From a virus: 51,334 nt of DNA. The stretch is taken from the IMG/VR virus record IMGVR_UViG_3300009180_002772, positions 1-51,334 of that record. One strand, written 5' to 3'. The notes under the pieces are model-generated. The model was not told the origin of the DNA. It made no database searches and saw nothing but the letters and a program-made list of their open reading frames with translations. The position numbers were made by a program, and so were the translations under genes. The number at the start of each line of letters is the position of its first letter. Position 1 is the stretch's first letter. Shown here piece by piece: positions 45,094-50,945 of this stretch.

Positions 45094-45592
45094 CACAATA
45101 ATAGTTAAGAAAAAACAACTTAAATGTGGTTGTTATGATTATAATTTTAGCAAAAGCAGATGTAAAAAGCACGCAACACTTGAGGATACGGCTAATAGAA
45201 TTATAAAGTATAGGCACGAAAATATAAAAGAAGATAAGGAGCAATTATGGGATTGGTTTAAAGAGCGTAGAAAAGAAATGAAGGGGATTTGTTCTAACTG
45301 CAATAATCCATCATCAAAAAAAGATGATGAAAAGTTTCATTATAGCATAGCACATATATTGCCAAAAAGATTATTTCCATCAATAGCCACGCATCCAGAT
45401 AATTGGATTGAACTTTGTTTTTGGGGTAATAGTTGCCATACTAATTTTGATAATAGTGTCATTGACCTTATAGATATGAATTGTTTTGATGAAATAATAG
45501 AAAAGTTTATAAAAATATACCCAAATATTGCCGAAGAAGAAAAAAGAAAAATACCACAAGTATTGATTGAATATTATAATCAAAATAAATAA
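45083..45592 (+). CDS. HNH-like endonuclease with extra zinc knuckle
   Basis: A 169-residue protein with an N-terminal zinc-knuckle-like Cys15-x-Cys17-x9-Cys27-x2-His30 and a C-terminal HNH pattern. Cys70-x2-Cys73 (in GICSNCNN) is followed by His91 in SIAHILPK, then Asn107 and the pair Cys112 and Cys118-His119 in ELCFWGNSCHTNFD. In HNH enzymes the first His and later Asn/His hold the catalytic metal, and the cysteines a zinc. The distance between elements fits. It may be a recombination or packaging nuclease, as in NinG/Rap-type proteins, but this is inference. Confidence 0.65.
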   Translation: MTYSTIIVKKKQLKCGCYDYNFSKSRCKKHATLEDTANRIIKYRHENIKEDKEQLWDWFKERRKEMKGICSNCNNPSSKKDDEKFHYSIAHILPKRLFPSIATHPDNWIELCFWGNSCHTNFDNSVIDLIDMNCFDEIIEKFIKIYPNIAEEEKRKIPQVLIEYYNQNK

Positions 45593-45618
45593 AAAAGCCC
45601 CCCTAGAAAGGAGGGCTT
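45592..45618. terminator. Hairpin between convergent genes, minus-strand terminator
   Basis: AAGCCC-CCC-T and GGAGGGCTT form a GC-rich stem with a short loop. Read on the minus strand it is followed by TTTTTTATTT, so it ends the secreted-protein transcript. For the plus-strand genes it stands just after the stop at 45592, but there is no T run, so the effect there is likely weaker. Confidence 0.7.
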
Positions 45619-45632
45619 CAACTAAAAATCAA
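45614..45632 (+). repeat. 19-base exact repeat, copy 1
   Basis: GGCTTCAACTAAAAATCAA directly follows the hairpin; the same 19 bases recur at 47875-47893, also just downstream of a plus-strand gene. Between 45633 and 45683 nothing else is seen. Confidence 0.7.
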
Positions 45633-45683
45633 TCAAAAAAACACAGAACTTTGTAAAAGTAGTATTTTTTTAAAATAAATTAA

Positions 45684-46262
45684 TTATTTTTTATAAACGG
45701 GTATAATTGTTCCTACAGGATAAGTCGCACCCAATGGGGCTTGTGTAATAGATGTTTCGCCGGGAAATACTCTCATTGCTCTACGAAGTGGAACTGCTGC
45801 TTCATTAATCGGACCCAAACATCTTGCCAATGTAACGCCATTTATTTTCTTTGGCAAAACTTGACAAGGCATACAAAACATATTGCTCATTCCACCGCCC
45901 GGCTTTCTTGTAACTACAAAAGAACGATTAACTGTAGGTAAAGTTTTCCAAGACGGAGCTTGCGGAACTGAATCGTAATACCAAAAGAATGACCAAACGG
46001 TTTTGTCTGTCCCATCAGGAGTAATTGATGGATTAGCGACTAACATAGTGTTTGCAATAGAGGGACCCTCCATAACTGGACATATAGAAACGCCCAAAAT
46101 GAATTTTTTACCCTGTACCATAATTGTGTCTTTTGTCCTTTCAGCGCCAGACGCACCACAAAAAGCAAATTTGCCATTGTAGATTTTTAACGCTTTTTGT
46201 TGGGAAAAAGAATTTTCAACTACGCTTAATAACAACAAGGCTAATACCAATGTTTTTTTCAT
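45684..46262 (-). CDS. Secreted protein of unknown function, cysteine-rich
   Basis: A 192-residue protein with a typical Sec signal peptide: basic start MKKT, hydrophobic LVLALLLLSVV (5-15), polar end NSFSQQ, likely cut near residue 20-23. The mature part has five cysteines (Cys35, 61, 130, 133, 148), including the CxxC pair FCMPC, so it probably folds with disulfides outside the cytoplasm. I do not recognise it. It is the only exported protein in this window and lies downstream of a ribbon-helix-helix gene, 28 bases apart, probably as one operon. An envelope-acting or superinfection role is possible but not shown. Confidence 0.65.
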   Translation of the reverse strand: MKKTLVLALLLLSVVENSFSQQKALKIYNGKFAFCGASGAERTKDTIMVQGKKFILGVSICPVMEGPSIANTMLVANPSITPDGTDKTVWSFFWYYDSVPQAPSWKTLPTVNRSFVVTRKPGGGMSNMFCMPCQVLPKKINGVTLARCLGPINEAAVPLRRAMRVFPGETSITQAPLGATYPVGTIIPVYKK

Positions 46263-46290
46263 ATTTATATATTTTATGCTAAATTACTAA

Positions 46291-46587
46291 TTATTTCCAA
46301 TTTTCAGATTTCCAAATAACTAAATCTATCCCTTTTAAGCCCTTTGGCGGCGTTTTATGGTTTTCAACAAGTATTTGTTCCAATTTGGAACCAACCTCTG
46401 ATTTTGGGCTGTTTCTGTCATAAGGAGGCATATTTTTAAATGGTGCGCCTCTTTTCGTTTCGGTTTTGCCATAATTATCCATTAAATAATTTAAAACAGA
46501 TTGTGCCGATGTTAAATTCTGTTCTTTTTGAATTAATTCCAACTTTTTCAAGTCAAATCTAACTCCGATTGGTTTGCTTTTTGCCAT
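46291..46587 (-). CDS. Ribbon-helix-helix regulator
   Basis: A 98-residue protein beginning MAKSKPIGVRFDLKKLELIQKEQNLTSAQSVLNYLMDNY. A short strand (PIGVRFD) followed by two helices (LKKLELIQKE and SAQSVLNYLMDN) is the ribbon-helix-helix DNA-binding pattern. The C-terminal half (about 45-98) is basic and Pro-rich with no clear domain. It is flanked upstream by two 10-base palindromes that frame its promoter, strongly suggesting self-repression. The operon continues with the secreted protein. Confidence 0.75.
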   Translation of the reverse strand: MAKSKPIGVRFDLKKLELIQKEQNLTSAQSVLNYLMDNYGKTETKRGAPFKNMPPYDRNSPKSEVGSKLEQILVENHKTPPKGLKGIDLVIWKSENWK

Positions 46588-46595
46588 ATTTATTG

Positions 46596-46609
46596 TTTGT
46601 AGCTACAAA
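46596..46609. promoter_or_regulatory. Operator 1 (palindrome TTTGTAGCTACAAA)
   Basis: A perfect 14-base palindrome that overlaps the -7 box of the regulator promoter on its downstream side. Its core TGTAGCTACA (46598-46607) is repeated exactly at operator 2. Confidence 0.75.
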
Positions 46610-46637
46610 TATACACAATAATTAAATTAAAAACAAA
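46606..46637 (-). promoter_or_regulatory. Bacteroidetes-type promoter for the regulator and secreted-protein operon
   Basis: On the minus strand TTTG (complement of 46634-46637), 20 bases, then TATATTTG (complement of 46606-46613), a full match to TTTG-N20-TAnnTTTG. The two operator palindromes lie at either end, the downstream one over the -7 box and the upstream one next to the -33 box. Confidence 0.75.
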
Positions 46638-46639
46638 TA

Positions 46640-46651
46640 ATGTAGCTACAT
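46640..46651. promoter_or_regulatory. Operator 2 (palindrome ATGTAGCTACAT)
   Basis: Second copy of TGTAGCTACA (46641-46650), extended to a 12-base palindrome. The centres of the two operators are 43 bases apart, close to four helical turns, so dimers bound to both would face the same side. Confidence 0.75.
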
Positions 46652-47653
46652 CATTAACTTAATATACACCCCCTATCCCATACCACAATCAACACAAAAG
46701 TTAAAGCTTTGTTAAAATTTTAACACTATATCGTAGCAAGTTTCCCGCTCAATAATTGCGTGTAATATATCACCCCTTCATCAATCCGCTACCACATAGC
46801 AAACTCAATACCATACTACTTTGTATGCAGGTCGGGAACATATTAATAATACCACGCCATGAACCGAATCCGAAAACCAAAACCGAACCCCCCGTACCTT
46901 GAATTGCTTGACTTCCCCTTTCGCTCGACCGCCCCCTGATTCTGGGCGTTACCCCCTCCCCTTCCAAGTGTTCTGGAAAATTTTTCGCTAAAGCGAATGT
47001 TTATAAGGGTTTGGCGGATTTGCGATGAAAATATCCACCATAAAGTGCATTATTTGACACTAATGATTGCATAATGCGTCATAAAATGCACATTCTGATA
47101 TGCTTTTGTGCTTTATAAGGCACTTTATCAATCATTCTTGAGCCGATTGTCAATCATTTACGGCTCATTGAGTAAAATTACTCACTCCATTGAGTAATTG
47201 TTGCATTTTATACAACAGTTCATTTTTTATCTCCGTTCACGGAACATGAACAACTTAAATAAGTGAACACTATCAAAACTTGCAGAGTTTACATTTTTTG
47301 CTATTAGGGTAGTATTATTACTACTTTGCGCCCATTTATATTCATTTGCACCTATTTTGTAACAAATCTTACCCTTTATATGTTACAAGATATAACCGAA
47401 TTACCCCTTAATTTGTCACATATTTATATAAATTGGTGACACTAATTCGGATATTGTCCGAGTTTCACTTCCGAATTTGTCAAGTTTTTAGTATCAAAAA
47501 CTAGACATATATTGCCAATTTATAAACTATTGCATGAAATCTAATGTAAAATTCATGCAAATAAGAAACAAAGTTCCCATTTTGGTAACAAAAGTTGCCC
47601 TATTAGGCAACAAAATTAATTTAAAAATATTTTTTAATTTAAAATAATTAACT
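46652..47653. other. 1-kb gene-free region dense in inverted repeats (candidate origin or structured RNA locus)
   Basis: No credible gene lies here. Clear inverted repeats are: TGTTAAAATTTTAACA (46710-46725), 46984-46997 (TTCGCT/AGCGAA), a 16-base imperfect stem at 47045-47091, 47139-47167 (TGAGCCG/CGGCTCA), 47169-47184 (TGAGTAA/TTACTCA), 47309-47324 (GTAGTA/TACTAC), 47357-47388 (TTGTAACA/TGTTACAA), 47396-47450 (CCGAATTA/TAATTCGG enclosing TGTCAC/GTGACA), 47483-47502 (AGTTTTT/AAAAACT), 47530-47560 (TTGCATGAA/TTCATGCAA) and 47594-47611 (GTTGCC/GGCAAC). Direct repeats include CATTGAGTAA (47166, 47188) and TCAATCATT (47128, 47150). A GC-richer patch covers about 46840-46975. The region lies between two divergent promoters. 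Function unknown. Confidence 0.6.
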
Positions 47654-47661
47654 TAACTTTG
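47623..47661 (+). promoter_or_regulatory. Early plus-strand promoter (P2)
   Basis: TAACTTTG (47654-47661) fits TAnnTTTG and is preceded by AAAAATATTTTTTA (47623-47636), the same block as in P1 at 44535. The start would be a few bases before the ATG at 47678. Confidence 0.6.
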
Positions 47662-47677
47662 TTAAAAATTATCAAAA

Positions 47678-47875
47678 ATGGCAAGACACATTAACCCAGA
47701 TTCAGTTTCTAGTAAGGTTTCTACGCTAGAAGTGAATGAGATTATTGAATTTACTAACCCATATACATCTATTGCTGTAATGATTTCAAATCTAAAAAGA
47801 AAAGAAGACCACAAAGACAAAATCTTTAAGATAAAAGTCATTGAAAACACAACACAAGTAATAAGAGTTAGATAG
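47678..47875 (+). CDS. Small early protein of unknown function
   Basis: A 65-residue basic protein (MARHINPDSVSSKVSTLEVNEIIEF). The C-terminal half (TSIAVMISNLKRKEDHKDKIFKIKV then TTQVIRVR) looks like short nucleic-acid-binding proteins common at the start of early operons in Bacteroidetes phages: a hydrophobic-helix segment followed by basic beta strands. I cannot name a family. It is the first gene after promoter P2 and is separated from the next gene by 80 bases holding the 19-base repeat. Confidence 0.6.
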   Translation: MARHINPDSVSSKVSTLEVNEIIEFTNPYTSIAVMISNLKRKEDHKDKIFKIKVIENTTQVIRVR

Positions 47876-47893
47876 GCTTCAACTAAAAATCAA
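47875..47893 (+). repeat. 19-base exact repeat, copy 2
   Basis: GGCTTCAACTAAAAATCAA, starting on the last base of the stop codon of the small early gene; identical to 45614-45632. The remaining bases to 47955 (CCCCTAATTGG then a run with AAAGAAAGG) show no further element except a purine stretch before the next start. Confidence 0.7.
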
Positions 47894-47955
47894 AATCCCC
47901 TAATTGGTACGCAATTTCTACACTTAAGCTCTTTCATAAAAAAGAAAGGCAATTA

Positions 47956-48366
47956 ATGATGAGATTGCTACCAGTTTTTAAAAACACACAAATTGCTATG
48001 CACATCCAAGTAATCAATTATCAAAGAACATTTAATTTAGGAAATTACGCTTCAGAAAAGATTGGCGTAGAAGTGGCTATTAACGCCGGAGAAGATGCTA
48101 AAGAAGCACTAGAAACCGCTAAATTATTAGTGGAAGAATATCATAAAGAAAATGTAGCAAAACTAAAAGATTTAGGTTATTTCTATGAAGACCAAATTGA
48201 AGTAGAAACTATTCCAACCCAATCAAAGAAAACATTAACTGAAAAAACTAAAGAATTTTTAGATGCTTGTAAAACAAGAGCAGAGCTAAAGTCTTGGGAG
48301 CTGATGTCAAAAAGCAATCCGGAATTACTAGAACATTATAACAAAAAATTAAAAAGCATAAAATAA
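47956..48366 (+). CDS. Early protein of unknown function next to recombination exonuclease
   Basis: A 136-residue protein. Residues about 15-60 (MHIQVINYQRTFNLGNYASEKIGVEVAIN, in pieces MHIQVINYQRTFN and LGNYASEKIGVEV) are beta-like and the rest is helical and charged. An AGAAAGG purine run 6 bases before ATG 47956 supports this start; an internal ATG at 47998 is an alternative and would keep the conserved-looking part. Its stop overlaps the exonuclease start by one base. In other phages a single-strand-annealing or accessory protein sits here, but no such motif is visible. Confidence 0.6.
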   Translation: MMRLLPVFKNTQIAMHIQVINYQRTFNLGNYASEKIGVEVAINAGEDAKEALETAKLLVEEYHKENVAKLKDLGYFYEDQIEVETIPTQSKKTLTEKTKEFLDACKTRAELKSWELMSKSNPELLEHYNKKLKSIK

Positions 48367-49085
48367 TGGAATTCTTTAACACACTTATCCATTGCAGTAG
48401 CATTGGTAAATTATTAACCGAACCTATATCAAAGGCAGATAAAGAATCTGGCGAACTTTCTAAAACAGCAAAGACGCACTTGATAGAAGTGTATGCTAAT
48501 AAGAGATACGGTTTTAAAAAAGAGATTGATAACAAATACACAGACAAAGGCAATACAGTAGAACCGGAAGCAATAGATATGTTATCACTTACAATAAAAA
48601 GACCGTTAAGTAAAAATACTGAAGTATTTAGTAATGATTTTTTTATAGGTACTCCTGATGTTATTGACGAAATAGTATATGATACAAAGTCAAGCTGGGA
48701 TTGGATTACATTCCTTTCAAACATACCTGATAAATTAGATTCAACATACGAGGCACAAGTAAACGGATATATGGATTTATTAGGATTAGAAAAAGCTTGC
48801 GTTGCTTATTGCTTGATTGACACCCCGGAGCATATTAGAAATTCTGCAAAGTTTTCTTTATTAAGAAAGATGGATGTTATTAGTGAAGAGTCACCTGAAT
48901 TTATAAAAGAATGGAATGAGAAAGAAAAGAATATGATATTCTCAAATGCCCCATTAGAAGAAAGAATACTTTTATTTACTGTTTATAGAAACGAGGAATT
49001 GATTGATAAAGCAAAAGCAAAAGTTCTCAAAGCGAGAACATTTTTACAACAACTAGAATACAAGCATTTAAATTTTAATAAATGA
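48366..49085 (+). CDS. PD-(D/E)xK exonuclease (YqaJ/lambda-exonuclease type)
   Basis: A 239-residue protein with the RecB-like exonuclease motif order: an N-terminal SSIGKLL (11-17), KGNTVEPEA (61-69, Glu66), GTPDVI (95-100, Asp98), DTKSSWDW (106-113, the Asp-x-Lys pair), and YEAQVNGYM (128-136, Gln131), all as in viral recombination exonucleases that chew 5' ends for single-strand annealing. A helical C-terminus follows. It overlaps the next gene by four bases. It works in the early recombination/replication block, which also has RusA. Confidence 0.8.
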   Translation: MEFFNTLIHCSSIGKLLTEPISKADKESGELSKTAKTHLIEVYANKRYGFKKEIDNKYTDKGNTVEPEAIDMLSLTIKRPLSKNTEVFSNDFFIGTPDVIDEIVYDTKSSWDWITFLSNIPDKLDSTYEAQVNGYMDLLGLEKACVAYCLIDTPEHIRNSAKFSLLRKMDVISEESPEFIKEWNEKEKNMIFSNAPLEERILLFTVYRNEELIDKAKAKVLKARTFLQQLEYKHLNFNK

Positions 49086-49480
49086 ACGGAGCAAACATAG
49101 TAAGTGCAATACAGCATCTAAAGATGGCTAAAGAGCATTACGATGATTTTATTAGACAATACCCTAAATCAAGTGGCGCAAGGTTATTTTTAAGCCATGT
49201 AAACAAGATTAATTGGATATTCAAGGATACCATAACCCATCCGCATATAACACAATCGGTCAGAGATGGCATAAAGAAGGAGATTTCAAGCGATGTCTTT
49301 GCAGTACCCGCCATTAACGAGAAAGTCGCCCTATTAAGCCCGGAACAGCGAGAAATCATAGAGGAAACAATAGATGCTATGCTTGCCGGAGAAGAAGTTG
49401 AAATAATAGACACAGGGGGAAAGCCACTTATTGATATAATTGATATAAAAAATGAGCCAAATATATTAGGAAATTTGTAA
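49082..49480 (+). CDS. Helical early protein of unknown function
   Basis: A 132-residue protein. Helices cover most of the first 75 residues (NIVSAIQHLKMAKEHYDDFIR), then an acidic segment with EQREIIEETIDAMLAGEEVEIID (about 88-110, in pieces EQREIIEETIDAM and LAGEEVEIID). No known domain is recognised. It overlaps the exonuclease gene by four bases and is therefore co-translated; it may be a partner of the recombination machinery. Confidence 0.55.
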   Translation: MNGANIVSAIQHLKMAKEHYDDFIRQYPKSSGARLFLSHVNKINWIFKDTITHPHITQSVRDGIKKEISSDVFAVPAINEKVALLSPEQREIIEETIDAMLAGEEVEIIDTGGKPLIDIIDIKNEPNILGNL

Positions 49481-49489
49481 TTTAGCATT

Positions 49490-49627
49490 ATGAAAGGAAA
49501 ATTAAACAAACTAGGAGTTGCAAATGGTCTTTGGAATAACATTCGTGCTAGTAAAGGAAGTGGTAAAAAGCCAACACCAGAAATGCTTCAACAAGAAAAA
49601 AAGATTAAAGCAAAAGAAAAAAAGTAA
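49490..49627 (+). CDS. Small basic protein
   Basis: A 45-residue frame, MKGKLNKLGVANGLWNNIR then a Lys-rich tail KKPTPEMLQQEKKIKAKEKK. It starts ten bases after the preceding stop and its stop overlaps the next start (TAATG at 49625-49629). The very basic, Trp-containing composition is like many small DNA-associated phage proteins. No family recognised; the tight packing argues that it is real. Confidence 0.6.
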   Translation: MKGKLNKLGVANGLWNNIRASKGSGKKPTPEMLQQEKKIKAKEKK

Positions 49628-49917
49628 TGCACAAGACACCGGCTTGGACAAGGTCAGAAGGCAAAAATCCGAAAGGAGGACTGAATGAAAAAGGCAGAGC
49701 ATCGTATAATGCCGAAACAGGAGGTAATCTAAAAGCCCCCGTTAAAGGTGGAACTAATCCTCGTAGAGTATCTTTTGCCGCAAGATTTGCCGGAATGAAG
49801 GGCGCAATGAAAAAACCAAATGGTGAGCCTACAAGGAAAGCATTAGCATTAAAAGCGTGGGGATTTAGCTCTGTCGCAAAAGCAAGAATGTTTGCAAATA
49901 GACATAAAAAATCTTAA
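49627..49917 (+). CDS. DUF6321-like basic protein
   Basis: A 96-residue protein: MHKTPAWTRSEGKNPKGGLN, then KGRASYNAETGGNLKAPVKGG and a C-terminal FGEP-like NGEPTRKALALKAWGFSS. The pattern PAW-R-EGKNPKGGLN-KGRASYN is the one seen in the DUF6321 group, widespread in marine and freshwater phages and of unknown function. It is Lys/Gly/Asn-rich and basic, so it may bind DNA or RNA. Start overlaps the previous stop by one base. Confidence 0.7.
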   Translation: MHKTPAWTRSEGKNPKGGLNEKGRASYNAETGGNLKAPVKGGTNPRRVSFAARFAGMKGAMKKPNGEPTRKALALKAWGFSSVAKARMFANRHKKS

Positions 49918-49918
49918 T

Positions 49919-50635
49919 ATGGCAGAGTTAGACGCAATATCAGAAACAATTCATAGCGAAAACGAAGGCAATCCGATAATGGATTTTCTTAAAAAAGTAT
50001 TTAGTGTTACACCCGCAGCCACTCCTGCAGCAAAGAAAGGACTTGTAATGCCAAGAGATTATGAATTAAAAGATAATAGAAAAGTAAGTGCCACAACAGG
50101 TAAAGCAATAAACCCAAATAGAGATTTAGTAAGCGGTAAATACCCTTCAAAAGACATATACGGCATAGTAAAAGCAGCTAAAAGATACAACCTAGACCCG
50201 TATGATTTGCTATCAGTATCACTTCAGGAAACAGGTTTAAATAAAAAAGGAGAAGGACTAGGACAAATAAAAATGTCTGATAATGAAATAATAAACGACA
50301 CTCCAACAAAGATGGATACAGAAGAAGAAGGAGTTAGAGATGAATACGATATGTTTGCTAGAGCGTATATGTCAAAGATGAAATACGCAGATAGACTTGG
50401 AATAAAAGACCCTGCAACAAGGATGCAAACATACAATGGGTTAGGTAAGATTACACCCAACACAGAAAAAGGATACCACGGTTTTGCAATGCAAAGCATA
50501 TACGGAGTTCCATTACCAAAGGAAGGTATTGACATGAGGAAGAATCCATTATACGGTAAAAGGGTTTTGGATTTAAGAGATAATGTTTTAAGAAAAGACG
50601 AACAATTAGCCAATTACATAAAGAATATCAGATAA
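49919..50635 (+). CDS. Lysozyme-like / lytic transglycosylase-like protein
   Basis: A 238-residue protein. The ATG at 49919, one base after the preceding stop, is preferred over an earlier in-frame ATG at 49892 that would overlap that gene. Residues 1-75 are variable. From about 78 on, the region IYGIVKAAKRYNLDPYDLLSVSLQETGLN, in pieces IYGIVKAAKRY and LDPYDLLSVSLQETG, resembles the SLT-type fold: a helix, then Glu104 in the QETG motif as the likely catalytic acid, then GLGQIKMS (113-120), equivalent to the GLMQ block. There is no signal peptide, so it would need a holin or act within the virion. It is the last gene of this operon. Confidence 0.5.
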   Translation: MAELDAISETIHSENEGNPIMDFLKKVFSVTPAATPAAKKGLVMPRDYELKDNRKVSATTGKAINPNRDLVSGKYPSKDIYGIVKAAKRYNLDPYDLLSVSLQETGLNKKGEGLGQIKMSDNEIINDTPTKMDTEEEGVRDEYDMFARAYMSKMKYADRLGIKDPATRMQTYNGLGKITPNTEKGYHGFAMQSIYGVPLPKEGIDMRKNPLYGKRVLDLRDNVLRKDEQLANYIKNIR

Positions 50636-50655
50636 AAGTGTTCAATTTCTTATGC

Positions 50656-50684
50656 AAAGCCTCCCCTAAAAAGGAGGTTTTTTG
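50656..50684 (+). terminator. Rho-independent terminator of the early operon
   Basis: AAAGCCTCC and GGAGGTTTT pair around CCTAAAAA, followed by a T run and TTTG. It lies just downstream of the lysozyme-like gene. A palindrome AGCGTAACGCT (50693-50703) follows at once. Confidence 0.8.
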
Positions 50685-50692
50685 TTTCGTAA

Positions 50693-50703
50693 AGCGTAAC
50701 GCT
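50693..50703. promoter_or_regulatory. Possible operator palindrome
   Basis: AGCGTAACGCT is a perfect 5+1+5 palindrome in the short gap before the second ribbon-helix-helix gene; its distance from the promoter below (about 20 bases) would allow regulator binding. Confidence 0.35.
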
Positions 50704-50721
50704 ACACTTTCATAATGATTA

Positions 50722-50752
50722 TTTGCTAAATGTTATAACTTAATGTAAATTG
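50722..50752 (+). promoter_or_regulatory. Weak Bacteroidetes-type promoter
   Basis: TTTG (50722-50725), 20 bases, then TAAATTG (50746-50752), which lacks one T compared with TAnnTTTG. It sits before the ribbon-helix-helix gene at 50769, after the terminator, so a separate start here is expected. Confidence 0.45.
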
Positions 50753-50768
50753 CATTAAAATAAATTAT

Positions 50769-50945
50769 ATGAAGAAAGCATATACGGTATATCTTGAACC
50801 AGAAACATACGAAAAATTAAAAACTTTTGCAGAAAAAAAGAAATGGTCGCTAACTCAATCAATGGAATACATTTTACAAAAAATAGTAAACAAAGCAAAT
50901 GCAAAAGAAAATAATATTAAACATAACCCCACAGACGCATGTTAG
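50769..50945 (+). CDS. Small ribbon-helix-helix protein
   Basis: A 58-residue frame: MKKAYTVYLEPETYEKLKTFAEKKKWSLTQSMEYILQKIV, in pieces MKKAYTVYLEPETYEK and WSLTQSMEYILQKIV. A first strand (AYTVYL) followed by two helices is the Arc/MetJ ribbon-helix-helix pattern. The end (NANKENNIKHNPTDAC-like tail) is not conserved in appearance. It probably represses or activates the promoter in front of it. RusA begins inside its last third. Confidence 0.65.
   Translation: MKKAYTVYLEPETYEKLKTFAEKKKWSLTQSMEYILQKIVNKANAKENNIKHNPTDAC

Noticed and set aside
46770-46967. Minus-strand 65-residue frame in the gene-free region
   Set aside because: Its composition is unlike phage proteins here, it lies in the GC-richer patch that by chance lacks stop codons, and it has no credible start context.
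46840-46975. tRNA-like or T-arm-like word near CCGAATCC
   Set aside because: No acceptor stem, D-arm or anticodon arm can be assembled around it on either strand.
49892-49918. Earlier ATG for the lysozyme-like gene
   Set aside because: It lies inside the end of the DUF6321-like gene; the ATG at 49919 follows that stop by one base and is the simpler start.
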